Source: Lithospermum erythrorhizon
Taxonomy: Eukaryota > Streptophyta > Magnoliopsida > Boraginales > Boraginaceae
NCBI GenBank assembly: GCA_019722365.1
Contig: JADFUC010001981.1
Coordinates: 1 to 64,000, forward strand
Reading direction: 5' to 3'
Length of the DNA stretch: 64,000 bases
In this document: positions 35,562 through 48,271 of the stretch, in pieces
Layout: each line of letters opens with the position of its first letter
Position numbering within the stretch: the stretch's first letter is position 1
Made by a program: the position numbers and the translations under genes
The notes under the pieces: generated by a model
Databases searched by the model: none
What the model was told of the DNA's origin: nothing
Seen by the model: only the letters and a program-made list of their open reading frames with translations

Positions 35562-37503
35562 TATAACAGCCCGAACCTAAAGCCGTTACACAGTCGTATA
35601 CTCCCAAAGAGTACGCAAGCAAGCACACCAGATTTCAACTTGTAATGCATACACTATACACAATACTAACTCCAATATAACAAATAGAGCATCTAACCCA
35701 ATAATCAGAATAACCATACACAATGCACACCTGCATCATCAAGATATCTAAAAACAAAACATAATACTCAAAAGGCGCAACATCCTCGTTAGCTACAATC
35801 AGAATCTTTAAAGTATCACTGTACACACTCTGTTTAACATCATAAAGTCTACTAATGACACAACTCCAATAAACTAATAATAGGAAATAAATGACAACCT
35901 AACTAGACATCAACGATCTCGAAACATCCAACAACTAGTACTCGTGATCCAACTTAATTCTTGTGTATGGTGGCTATCCACAACAAGAAGTAATCATAAC
36001 TAACGATGGTAAGTACGCACATATATATATACATATACAATACTTTGAAAACTATTTATATTATATATGAAGTTAAAACATCAGTGTAATTAAATCATTT
36101 GAAAATATTTATGTTCAAAACATTTCACAATCTCACAAAATGGCATCATCAAAACGTATATTTCAACGACACTAAGTTCGTAGAAACTTCCAAAAACCTG
36201 TTTCGTTTATTCAAACATAACCTGCCTATCTTAAGATCACCATTTAAGAATATAGACGTACTGGGACGCATTTAGTGCAGGTTTTCCTTCCTACTAAAGG
36301 GACAACTAGACTCTCCTAGAACGAGGCCACGAAGTCACACTTTCTTGGTGACCACACCACCGTGATGTTCCTAACAACACCTCTGGGTATCCCTCGATAA
36401 CCCATGACAATGGATTTCATAACGATCAAGGCCAAATCACGTCCAAATAATTTCCACAAAAACATAATCAAAAACATCTCATCCATGTGTCTATCAAGTA
36501 TATAAAACAAATTCAAAGCACGATCAATGTACCATATCATATATAAAATAGTCCAAAGCATCACATCAATGTGTCCATATCACACTAAATTCTATATATT
36601 TCCTCAAAATGCCCATTTCATAAATCATTTTGATGCTTGAACAATTTAGAAAACATACATAATAGTACTCGTTAAACGAAGATTGCATAACTCAAAGTAC
36701 ATTTTCCAAAAGTATCATTTTTTCCAAAAAAATAATTTGACAACATAATTTTATAAATATATATTTTTAGGTATCAAAAGAACTAGACATGGTACAACCA
36801 CTCACCTCAAATAGCGAACCTCACTCGTCCGAATCTCCTAATCGAAGCCTCAACTGATCCTCAAGATCTAAACGACAACACACAATATTGTAAATCCTCA
36901 ATCCGATTTGAACACCTGCAAATTTCAACCCTTCATTTAAATACACTACCTAGCTTACTCTCAAGATTATACCTTCTTAGATTAAGCCTACAATATTACT
37001 CACCAAAATCTTAACAAATAAACACCATTTAGTCAAACCCATTTTAACCATTAAATCTATAACATTTCTTAATTAACAAATCTTAAGAACTAACCTTAAC
37101 AATAAATAACTGAGTTAAATTAAAGCTAATTCTAATTCTCTTTGATTAATAAGGAGAGTTGACCTAAGTATTCAATAATAGACGGAAACAATGCATGTCA
37201 GAGAGATAGGAAATCAGGTGGCTAGAGTTATATGTGGTTTGAGGCTTGCGGTCGGGAGCGGGGTGAACTTTGTTTATGGGGATTCGGGTTTACGATTTGG
37301 GGTTTATTTTGGGTAGTTTTACCCTAAATTTTTTTTAAATCATACTTTTACCTCCAAACTTTATATTATATTTTTAAGGACCTCAATTCTTTTTCATTAT
37401 AATAAACTAGCCCATGATAATATAATTTCAACTAAAATCCATGTAAAGGCTTAAAATTTCTAAAATCGATTTAACTAATTACTACAAATATCCAGATATT
37501 ACA

Positions 37504-38475
37504 TAAGTACTCTTGCATTTATATATTGTAATATATAGTTTATATCTGATTTATACAATTTAAAGTGTTCCTGGTTCATGTTTCACGTTGATTGTATTCA
37601 AGTATGATTATGATTTCCCTTCACATCTGTCGATCATACACAAATAACTCCAATTCAAATATCAATGCTAGGGCCCACATTTTCAACAATTGCATCCTAC
37701 TCAATCAAAAAAATCTTCTACGTAAATGTCATTACAACCATTATCCAAATAACCACTCCATAAAACTTTGTATTGACATCAAAACTTCACCAAACAAAGA
37801 CATTAATCATTGGATTCTCTCCATCAAGGATAATGAAACATCTACTACCGTAACTGGATCAGAATTACCAATTACAGAATATTATACAGAAAACAACAAC
37901 CATCAAACCTTAAACAATCATACAAATCATTCAAGTACTTTACTATCAGCCAAATTTGTGGAAACTCTTTTCACTGGTTTACTGATGATTAAAGATCTTA
38001 ATAATTATTGATTTTTCAATCCATTGTTATTATCACCAATGGTTTTTTTACTCAAATGGGTTCTAAAAGCTTCAATTTCATCAGGAGGACCCAAGATTGA
38101 CATGACATCACCTTTGACTTGGAAAGGATAATTGAATGTATTTTGTAGCCTCCTACCGATGTCGGGTGTTTCGATAATTTACCATTATTTTATTTTCAAA
38201 AATATTGTAGTTTTTATAGTTTTTTCAATTCCAGCAGCGATGTAAGCCGTATGACAAACTATAATTATTCTTGATATTTTGATTTTTTAACTATAAAAAA
38301 AAAGTTTCGCAATGAGTTACTTCATGTCAATAAATAACTAAAAAGTTCTAAATCCATATTCCAAAATAGTAGGGATATAATATTCTAATCAATTATTTTA
38401 GATAGACATTTAAAGATTTCAAGACCGACATTTAAAGCTTCCTTGTCAAAATGTCTAAAACGACAACTAACAAAA
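37504..38475. other. Island of apparently non-mobile DNA between two retroelements
   Basis: 972 bp bounded by the right LTR of the previous element and the left end of the outer gypsy LTR. It holds the cellular gene fragment at 38005-38260 and probable 3' flanking DNA of that gene at 37504-38004. The 139-codon open frame on the opposite strand (37592-38011) lies mostly in this flank and looks spurious. Confidence 0.5.
38005..38260 (-). pseudogene. C-terminal fragment of an unrecognised cellular gene
   Basis: On the minus strand a non-repetitive coding-like stretch reads ETPDIGRRLQNTFNYPFQV, KGDVMSILGPPDEIEAFRTH and ends LKNQ followed by TAA (38005-38007). In the same frame further upstream, HTAYIAAGIEKTIKTTIF is visible (about 38250-38195), but two TAA codons separate the parts (near 38170-38185). 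A splice-like TTATAG precedes the upstream part. The composition is that of a globular protein and matches no transposon domain known to me. The fragment is cut by the gypsy insertion at 38476. I do not recognise the family. It may be a pseudogene or the last exon of a gene broken by the insertion. Confidence 0.45.
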
Positions 38476-38632
38476 TGTAATTAATATCAGAACGAATCCG
38501 CCCAGTCACCGCACTCCAAGACTAATATCGCACAATCTCTACATCGAGTCACCGCGGTACCTGTAGAAAGATCGACAAGAATATCAGCTAAACAACAATC
38601 AAAATCTCAAGACAACATTTATATCAACTCAA

Positions 38633-38633
<1 letters not shown>

Positions 38634-38714
<81 letters not shown>
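38634..38714. repeat. (AT)n microsatellite
   Basis: About 80 bases of almost pure AT dinucleotides with one AAATA interruption near 38664. Confidence 0.95.
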
Positions 38715-38715
<1 letters not shown>

Positions 38716-39278
38716 CATAATCAAAGTACACAACACCTCCGTCAAAAATACTACAAAAATATAGGATCGGAAGGAGAAGACTATTTGAGGATATCCTAGC
38801 TAAATTCTAACTGCATCATTATGATACTACCTCGTCACAAAGATGATGCCACACTTAACGCTCTCTTCAACTACAAAATTCTCGGGGGTCCTAAATAAAG
38901 GGATAAGTCGAAGCTCAATGAATATTTATATAATCTAACCATAAATAAATCACACATATGTGGATATGATATAGTCTTTAACAATTTAATAGAATCCATC
39001 TCTCAAATAATAAATAATAATTACTAACCTAATCATAATGATAATCCAACGAATAAACTATGACACCTATAGTCACTAAAAATCCAAGATATCACAATAA
39101 GCAACAATAATCGTACTCCACCCTCTATTAGAGTCTACTCCCTCTAATATAAGTAAGAAAGAAAAAAAAGGACGTCCCTCATTGCTTCTACTCCAGCAAA
39201 CGAGGACAAAAATAATATTACTCGTAGCTTCTAGTCCAGCAAATGAGAACAAAATAATATAAAATCAGTTACCCGTTG

Positions 39279-39283
39279 CTTCT
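39279..39283. other. Target site duplication, left copy (CTTCT)
   Basis: CTTCT directly before the TGTAACG start of the array. An identical CTTCT (57526-57530) directly follows the terminal TTATTACA of the last LTR, so the whole 18-kb array behaves as one insertion. Confidence 0.85.
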
Positions 39284-40827
39284 TGTAACGACCCGCCTGT
39301 GCCCCCCGAGGTCGGGACCGTCACCAACCTCAGATAATCGTAGTCACCAACGATGGATAACAATAAAAATGACTTCTTTTACATCATAAATAAAACAATA
39401 CAACTCTCCATCGGGTGAACTAATCAATAGTACAACAACTGAAATCATATTATAAATACACATCAAACAATTTTGCCATACAACTCGAGTCAATAATAAT
39501 TATAAACAAATGTAAAACTTCAAGAAGATAAAGTACACTGCTGAGGTCTTCTGCCACCACGCCATCTCAAGGGTACGCGCCAGCCTACCGCCAATGCATA
39601 TCGGTCATTCGCAACAACTCTGTGCATGAAACGCCTACCATAGAAAATAGGAAGTCACTAAAAGCCGAGTGAAAATAAATAGCAATGTAAGTTAACCTAC
39701 CCGATCGCATCTAATAAGAAAAAATTTAGATTCCTCACCTATTTAGAGACTATATACCCCAAGAGTATTATTTTATAGGTTACTTGCCACAAAATAAAAC
39801 TTTCCTTATTGGCTTTCTAACTAACACCGATAACCCACACTACGTCAACAACTTACTCACAAGACACCTTAATTACAAGAGGTATTTATCCGTTATCTTT
39901 CCAAGTATAGTTTACCCCAATATAATATACACCTCAAACACACAATAACTTAAACATATATCTTAACCTCTCATAACTCATGCATATACCTAATTCAATC
40001 ACTTATCTTTAGTTCACTTTAAAGTACTACTCCCCATTTTACAATCATACTCCTCCTACGACAACTAACGCTCCTCATAAAGCATCTTCCAAATATACGT
40101 GATTTCTTTAATACGACCGAGTAATATATCTTGAATTCAGATAACCTAAGTACGTATTACTTCCTGCATTTTCCATTTTAGTATAATGGAACTTATTTAC
40201 TCCATGGTATCAGTCATGGTTAGATCAGAACTTATATTCTAGCACATTTGAATCCAGTTTTCCACCATATATAATAAATATCATCAACATCATCGACAGA
40301 TTAGCATAAACTTCGGCTTAGAATTTCTGTACCCAATGTTCTCATTCAAAAGGTATCTCATCCATTACCCACTTAATATATATATAACATATCTAACAAA
40401 AGACAAGAATGCCGTAAGGCTACAACCGAAAATACCAGATCCTCGAAGAAAAATAGTTGCCGACAAGGCCGACGCTAAAAATGAAGTACAACTATCAAAG
40501 CACTGTTGATAGCACAACAACAAGATTGAGAATACACACCATAGTCAAATATGAATCAAATACATATATACGTGATTATCGGATAAAGTCATACAACATA
40601 ATCTCCACATGAAGTCTCGACATAACACACGTAATATATAATGTAGGGTTCCGATAAGCACACAATCACCTAAATGAAATCACTGGCGAGAGACTCAACA
40701 ACGTACTAAAACTCTAGTCATCAAACCTCCTCCATCTCCTCATATCCCCATCACCAAGATACCATCCTCTCTAATGCGCATATACTCAATCCGCCTACCT
40801 AGAATGGACAAATCAACAATCACCTCG

Positions 40828-41165
40828 CACTTATACCGCAAAGAGCAAGGCCAAACCGCACTTATACACAAAGTATAAGGCACACCGCTCTTATACACAA
40901 AGTATAAGGCACACCGCACTTATACACAAAGTATAAGGCACACCGCACGCTATACCGTAGTATAAGGCCAACCGCACGCTATACCGTAGTATAGTACACC
41001 TCGACAATGCACACAAAGAAAGTCGATCAAAGAGAATCATACCGCACGCTATACCAGAAGTAGGGCTAAACCAAGACGCTTATACCGTAGTATGTGGCTA
41101 CCTCGACAATGCACACAAAGAAAGCGAACAAAGAGAATCATACCGCACGCTATACCGTAGCTGGG
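40828..41165 (-). repeat. Hairpin minisatellite of LTR A
   Basis: About nine units of 28-31 bp starting CGCAC. Three carry CTTATACACAAAGTATAAG (40861-40879, 40890-40908, 40919-40937), a perfect 7-bp stem with a 5-base loop. Others carry CTATACCGTAGTATAG (40979-40994), a perfect 6-bp stem whose loop in the sense (minus) RNA is UACG closed by C-G. The two stem types differ in sequence yet stay paired. Units are separated twice by a CGACAATGCACACAAAGAAAG block. The same array occurs in LTR B (46238-46570), LTR C (51757-52070) and LTR D (57218-57510). Confidence 0.85.
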
Positions 41166-41384
41166 CCAATAAATACATATCCCCGCAAGGAAGGAGAGTC
41201 ACCTAATCCCTATCATCCCAACTATAGGGTCATATCCTAATACTCAAGTCACCAAAGTCATACATAACTCCAGCGAACACCTCTCAATAACCAACTACTT
41301 TACTTCCAACAATAGAAAAGCATACGCCTAATACATCCCACAATCAGAAATCAATCACAACCGCCGCGGGCGTCACATAAATAC

Positions 41385-41525
41385 CACAAGTGCCGACAAG
41401 TGCCACATAAATACCACAAGTTTAAAGCCACATAAATTACTACAAGTGCCGGCCATACACATAAATACCACAAGTGCCGACAAAGTCATTATTAAATACT
41501 ACAAGTGTCACAAGGCCACATAATA
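41385..41525. repeat. GCCACATAAATACCACAAGTG minisatellite of LTR A
   Basis: About five units of 28-30 bp with GCCGACAAG between units. It is also present in LTR B (46790-46945) and LTR C (52258-52415), with unit number and spacing varying between copies. It is lost from LTR D by deletion. Confidence 0.8.
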
Positions 41526-42831
41526 CGAAATATAAGTTGGGAGTTCAGCCACTTACCCTTCAAACCAAATTCTTCAATGTCAGAATAGAGTCACATAACT
41601 ACATTAGGCTCACACATAATCGCACAACCATTACATGTATAGCCTCCATTCTCGTAATCATATCATGCGACATACACCAATTCACACATAATTATAATAC
41701 AAGGACAGTACACCATTTGGAAGCGAAGTACATAGGTAATACACGCCAGATAAGTACTCACCTCCTCGCTAGCTACCGCAAAACCTTCACGAAAGACAAT
41801 CAAGTAACCGCTCTTTCCACGATCAACGCCTAACAAAACACCCAGAAAATATAATCAAAACCTACTACTATACCGGCGTTCTAGAGGATACGTAACCAAT
41901 TCTTAGGGGAACTATCTCTAAACGGTCTAACATGACGGATAAACTATCGAATTATAATCCCATCGGACACAACCCAATCGATCCCCCGCTAAATACCATC
42001 TTATTACTTAATCATTACAAATCGACTTATAAGTTATTCTAACTAATCATCAAGTCCATAATTAACAAATCTATACTCCAAATATCAATTATAACTCAAC
42101 CTCGAATTTACACTTTTTCAACATAACACCCTTTAATCAATTTTAAATCACCAATTTAACATCATAACAACTATAATAAGGTCCCAACATAACCTCCACA
42201 CATTTAAAGTCTTATAAAATATCCATAAAAGTCAACCGAAACCTAAAAAGCTTCAACTCGACCATAACGCCCTCAAACGATCTCTAAATCACGACCCTCA
42301 CTCAAATACGCTACGTAACCCATAACCAACTAAGATTTATCATAAAATCCACCATGGAAAAGTCAACTAAAAGTCAAATATAAAACCCAAGAAATATCTC
42401 TCGAAAGACTTGAAATTTCTTACCTTTAACCTCGAAGAGAACGACGGGGAGAACAATATTCTACAACCGATTCGAGCGTCTAGCCGACAATCGAAGAGAA
42501 ATGGAAAAATGAAATTTTTATGGGGAGGGGCTTAATTTCGCCAAATGAGGAAAGAAGATGAAGTTGTGATGATGATGAGATGATGTGGAGGATATGTATG
42601 AATAGATATTTAAAAACTCGAGTCCCGCTCGTTTCTCATTGCATTTCTAAACTCCACGAACCCGATTTCAAAGATAAAATTCTTCCATGGCAAACATTAC
42701 TAAATTATAAATGAAATTCGGCTCAAAAATTTTACTTAAATAATATTATCATCGGTGCCTTATACTATTCCCTAAGTCCTAATCACGACCTAAAAATTTA
42801 AAATTTTTTTTTTTTGTAACGGGTTATTACA

Positions 42832-44742
42832 ATCATCGACCTAATAAAATTCTGCCCTCGAAATTTACTCGAACCCAATTGCCGACAAACTCAATCTACC
42901 TTTCGACATGCCTATCAACTAACATCGACACCTCTACCTACTCAAATTTCATTATAGTATCTCGCTCTTCATACCCCCATAATATCTTACAGCCAATTCA
43001 TCCTACAAGAAGGATTTCATACCCATAACATTCAACCAGCCAATTCTTCCTATTCAAGCTTATCATCTTATTGCTCTGGTTGTTATTATCATTATCAATC
43101 TTAGTATTATAAACATCTCTAATTGCCTCCAAAAATACTACTCAAAATTAAAATTCATATCGCCATCAGCCCCATACCGTCCACTCATAATTTGTGTCAC
43201 CATACTACTCATATCATTACAATTAAACGAAAACAAAGAAAAATTTCACCACACCAATGCCTGCATTTACAACTACTATAAAATAACTTACAAAGATAAA
43301 CCACAATAACATTATGTATAACAATTCATCCTTTTCCGGGCAAAGTTCACCTTCCGAACACCCCACCTCATCTCATCCTCAAATCAAACAATTCACAAAT
43401 CACACATATAATATCAATCATACACACAACAATCTCAACGTATATCCATAATACACACGATACAACAATTTCTTACATAGAACTATTCTGCAGAGACCAC
43501 AGATACGCCCATAACACAAATATACTCCAATTGAACACACCCAATCATATACAAATTTAAACATGAATTACAAAAATAAGAATTGCATTTCAAACACAAC
43601 CACTGCTCAAGTCAACATTTCACACCACTATTAAGCTACGTATAAGTTTATTACGCCAGACAAATACAATCAATGATATGTAACAACTTCAAAGGAGGAT
43701 AAATCAATTACTCCAAGTATCCAAGAGAAATTTAATTATTTTAAAGATCAATCCTCTTACACTCACGACACTTTAATCCTATGACTACATGTCACTGTAA
43801 TCTCCTCAACTAACCTTTTATTACCCTTAAATTCACACAATTGCCCCAACTTATCAACAACTTCAAATTTAACACCAAAATAATTCCTCTCAATATTTCC
43901 TGCATCTGGCCCTTCCTTAAATCCTCATATTCATCCCAGATCAATTCCAAAGGTTTCAAATCCCAAAAGCCATGGACCCTCAAGAAACATCTACTATCAC
44001 AAAGTACGTACTCTACTCAAACAATCGAACTCTTTACCTCAAACATATTAATGTGATAACTCAACCTCTTTTTCTGTCTGGCCTCATTTGTATCACCCCG
44101 ACTTATTTATCATTTCCTCGGACGTCCACATTTCATACTTAATCATGTATCTTAGTTAACCCAGAACTCACTTATAACCCATCGGGATATTCTACAATCT
44201 CTGAGTATATCGTGGAGAATTATCACCTTATCCTTAATTAATTTCCGCCATAAAATCTCATTAGCAATCAATTTACCACATCAACTATTAAGACTTTCCT
44301 CAAAAATATAGATCACCCAATATCTCAATATTTCCGATACTGTGATCATATTCTAACCCATTACATGTATCGCTCCAATATAATCTCTCATAAATATCTA
44401 CCATCGCATCGATCTCCATATACCAGCCTACCCATCTCAACAATATAACTCGAGATTTATCGCCATGGCCAATACCCAATTCATTTCACATATCTCCTAA
44501 TATAACACATCTTAAATCAAATAACACCACAAAAACACGAATTTGAAAGTAGTCTCGTAAGACCAGACAGCGAGTCAAATTTAAATCTTCAAGTGGCGTC
44601 CTCAACAGTTAACGGATTGGGAAAAGAAATGAACTCAAACCAGAGAACGACTCACACACAACACACTTACAACCGGAACCTAGGCACATAACCACACAAG
44701 ACACCAAGAAACAGAAACCTAGGCTCGATATTTCCTCAAAAT
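42832..44742 (-). other. Array internal domain INT1, non-coding
   Basis: 1.9 kb. The left end has ACCTAATAAAATTCTGCCCTC, a polypurine tract and pol-end relic when read on minus. The right end has the primer site relic AGGCTCGATATTTCC, damaged compared with the perfect GGCTCTGATACCA of INT2. No gag or pol phrase is recognised. 43320-43780 resembles part of the LTR at 10969-13887. Confidence 0.7.
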
Positions 44743-47700
44743 TGTAACGACTGGCCTGTGGCCCCCGAGGTTGGACCGCTACTCAACCTCGTATAATCGT
44801 AGTCACGGTAACGATGGAGAAATAATAAAATGACTTCTTTACATCATAAATAAACAATACACTCGGCCCATCTAAAGCGAATCCAACTAATAAGACAACA
44901 AATATCAAACTATAATAAATACAGACATCAACACCTATATACAACCTCGAGTCAATAATACTATAAACAATTTAAACTTCAAGAAGTGATACATGATCGT
45001 TGAGGTCTTCAAGCCACTATCGCCATCTCAAGGGTACGCAACTACTCGGCCAATGACACGTCATTCCTAAATATGAACGCCCGCCCATAGGAAAAATAGG
45101 AAGTCAGCTAAAAAGCTTAGTGAAAATAAAGCATGGGTTAACCTAATCGATCGCATCTAATAAGAAAAAAATTTAGATTCCTCACCTATTCAAAGACTAT
45201 ATACCCCAAGAGTATTATTTGCAGGTTACTTGCCAAAAATAAAACCTTTATTGGCTTAACCACCGATAACCCACACCACGCCAACAAATTTACCACAAGT
45301 ATTAATTTTAATTGCAAGGAGGTGAATTTCTATCTCAGTTATCTTTCTCAAGTATAGCTAATTCCCAATATAATATACACCAAACACACACAATAACTTA
45401 AACATATATCTTAATTCCTCTCTCATAACTCATACATACGACTAATCACTTATCTTTAGTTCACTTTTAAAGTACTACTCCCCATTTTACAATCATACTC
45501 CTCCTATGTATAACTAATGTTCCTGCACTCAAATATATGCATTTTAATATGATCGAGTAATATCTTTGAATCATGTATAACCTAAGTAATGTATTTATCT
45601 TCCTGCTTCCATTTAGTATAATGGAACTTATTTACCTCCATGGTATCAGTCGTGGTTAGATCAAGATTATATTCAGCACATTTGAATCCATTTTTCCAAT
45701 TCATATATAGCAGCAAATATCATCAACATCATCGACAGATTAGCATAAACTTCTGCCATAATTTCTCGCCTCCTGTTCTCATTCCAAAGGTATTCATCCA
45801 TTTAGCCAAATTAAGATATATGTATATCAACAAAAGACAAGAATGTTAACCAAAATAAATACCGTATCCCAAGAAAAATAGTTAAGTTTCTACAAGGCCG
45901 ACGCTTAAAAAAATGAAGTATAACCATCAAAGCACTGCTATAGCACAACAACAAGATTAGAATAGTCATCGTAGTCAAATATGAATAAAATACATGTATG
46001 CTGTGATTATCGGATAAAGCCATACAAACATAATTCCGCCATGAAGTCTCGCATATAACACATGAATATATATAATGTAGGTTCATGGCACACAATCACC
46101 CAAACAACCACAGACTAACAACTACTAAAACTCTAGTCATCAAACCTCCTATCTCATATCCCCACCAAGATAATCACATCCCCCAACGCGCATATGCTAC
46201 TCAACTGGCCTACCCGCAGAACGGACAATCAACAATCACTCGCACTTATACCGCAAAGAGTAAGGCCAAAACCGCACTTATACACAAAGTATATACAATC
46301 AAAGATCTATACACAAAGTATAAGGCACACCGCACTTATACACAAAGTAGGCACACCAAGACGCTATACCCCAGAGTATAAGGCCAAACCGCATCGCCAT
46401 AAATCGTAGTATAGGGCCACCGACAATGCACACAAAGAAAGCCGACAAGAGAATCATACCGCACGCTACACCGTAGTATGTGGCCAACCGCACGCTATAC
46501 CTAGTATGTGGCTACTTCGACAATGCACACAAAGAAAGTTATCAAAGAGAATCATACTCGCACGCTATACCGGGGCCAATAGCCAGCCACATATCTCCCG
46601 CAAGGAAGGAGAGTCACTAATCCCTAGTAGTCCCAACTACATAGGTCATATCCTAATACTCAAGTCACCTCAAAATCATACATAACTCCATCGAACACTT
46701 CAATAACCAACTACTTTACTTCCAACAATAGAAAAGCATACGCCTAATACATCCCACAATCAGAATCAATCACAACCGGCCGGCGAAGGCCACATAAATA
46801 CCACAAGTGCCGATAAGGCTACATAAATACTACAAGTGCCGAATATAAAGCCACATAAATACCACAAGCGCCACAAGTGCCACATAAATACCACAAGTGC
46901 CGACAAAGCTACATAATACATAAGGCCAAGGCCACATAATATTTAAATATAAGTTGGGAAATTGTTACCACTACCTCAAACCACCTCTTCAATGCCGTTA
47001 GAACAGTCAATATAATCATATTAGCTCACACATAATCGTGACAACCATTACATGTATACCATTCCCCGTGAATCATCACAAGGACATATACACCATTCAC
47101 ACATAATTATAATACAAGGACAGTACACCATTTGAAGGAAGTATAAGGTAATACACGCGAGATAAGTACTCACCGCTTAGCTACCAAGAAACCTTCACGA
47201 AAAGACAATCAAGGTAACTCCGCTCTTTTCCTTACGATCAACGCTAAAACAACACCCCGCAAAGTATAATCAAGACCTACTACTATATACCGGGCGTTTC
47301 TAGAAGATACATAACCAACTCTTAGGGGAACTATCTCTAAATGGTATAAATTTGACTGATAAACTATCGAATTATAATCCCATCGGACAATAAACCAATC
47401 GATTCTCGCTAAATTCCATCTTATCACTTTCATTACAAATTGACTTATAAGTTATTCTAACTAATCATCAAGTCCATAATTAACACCCATAATTCAAATA
47501 TCAATTATAACTCAACCCTCGAATTTACACCTTTTTCAACATAACACTTTCAATCAATTTTAAATCACCAATTTAACATCATAACAACTATAATAAGGTC
47601 CCAATATAACCTCCTCCTACACATTTAAAGTCTTATAAAAATATCCATATAAAAAGTCAACCTAAAATCTAAAGTCAATTTTAATTCACAACGCCCTCAA

Positions 47701-48271
47701 ACGATCTCTCTAAATCACGAATTCCTCACTCAAATACGCTACGTAACTCCATAACCAACTAAGATTTATCATAAAATTCAATTATGGAAAAGTCAACTAA
47801 AGTCAAATATGTCAAAACCCAAGAAATATCTCTAAAGACTTGAAATTTCTTACCTAACTCAAGAGAACGACGGGAGAACAATATTCTACAACCGATCTTC
47901 GAAGCCTGGAAATGACACCGAAGAGAGAAATGGAAAAATGAAATTTTTAAGGGGGAGACGACTTCGCCAAAACGAGTGAAAAGAAGACTTAAGTTATGAT
48001 GATGATGATGATGTGGAGGATATATGAATAGATATTTAAAAACTCGAACCTGCCTCGGTTTCGCTAATTCTCCGCTATCGCATTCTTAAATTCTCCACGA
48101 ACCCGATTTCAAAGATAAAAATTCTTCCATGGCAAACACTACTAAATTATAAAATGAAATTCGCTCAAAAGTTTTAAATAATATTATCATCGAAAAAAAA
48201 TTTATACTATTCCCGGTCCTACCGACCGAAAAAATTTAAAATTTTTTTTTTTTTTGTAACGGGTTATTACA
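44743..48271 (-). mobile_element. Array LTR B
   Basis: 3529 bp, same ends and inner order as LTR A, including both minisatellites (46238-46570 and 46790-46945). It differs from A by many 1-4-base indels. Confidence 0.85.

Larger units (their letters stand above)
31349..37503 (-). mobile_element. Non-coding LTR retrotransposon (LARD-like, gypsy-derived), minus orientation
   Basis: Two direct LTR copies, 31349-33202 (truncated by about 130 bp at its left end) and 35562-37503, share long runs such as CAAGGCCAAATCACGTCCAA, TAGAAAACATACATAATAG and TCACCTCAAATAG-GAA. The LTR end on the plus strand is GGATATT(G/A)CA. The primer site GGCTCTGATACCA (35544-35556, initiator tRNA-Met complement) adjoins the right LTR. 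The left LTR is followed by TTATTCCCTCCTTTTAAG, a polypurine tract on the minus strand, then by the gypsy pol-end relic AATTTCGTCCTCGAAATT. The bases after the right LTR are TAAGT; the matching left duplication is lost with the truncation. Confidence 0.85.
38476..39283 (-). mobile_element. Left part of the outer gypsy 3' LTR
   Basis: It begins TGTAATTAATATCAG and carries the AT microsatellite at 38634-38714. Towards its right end is a small repeat of 44-51 bp containing GCTTCTA-TCCAGCAAA-GAG (39183 and 39227). A third unit of the same repeat is split by the insertion at 39283, whose other half (ACTCTAGCAAACGG) is at 57531. Confidence 0.75.
39284..42831 (-). mobile_element. Array LTR A
   Basis: 3548 bp, from TGTAACGACCCGCCTG to TGTAACGGGTTATTACA. 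It contains the hairpin minisatellite (40828-41165) and the GCCACATAAATACCACAAGTG minisatellite (41385-41525). The GATGATGATGA/CCCCTCCCC leader lies at 42530-42590. The short open frames are not genes. Confidence 0.85.

Noticed and set aside
37592..38011. 139-codon plus-strand open frame
   Set aside because: It lies opposite the end and 3' flank of the minus-strand gene fragment, is rich in Asn/His/Ile from AT-rich DNA and shows no domain or promoter.
40828..41525. CRISPR-like appearance of regularly spaced 28-31-bp repeats
   Set aside because: The units are contiguous minisatellite repeats without unique spacers, lie inside plant LTRs and recur in each LTR copy.
41474..41833. 119-codon open frame in LTR A
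   Set aside because: It overlaps the minisatellite and unit-repeat DNA; the matching region in LTR B is not open and its low-complexity composition is typical of chance frames.
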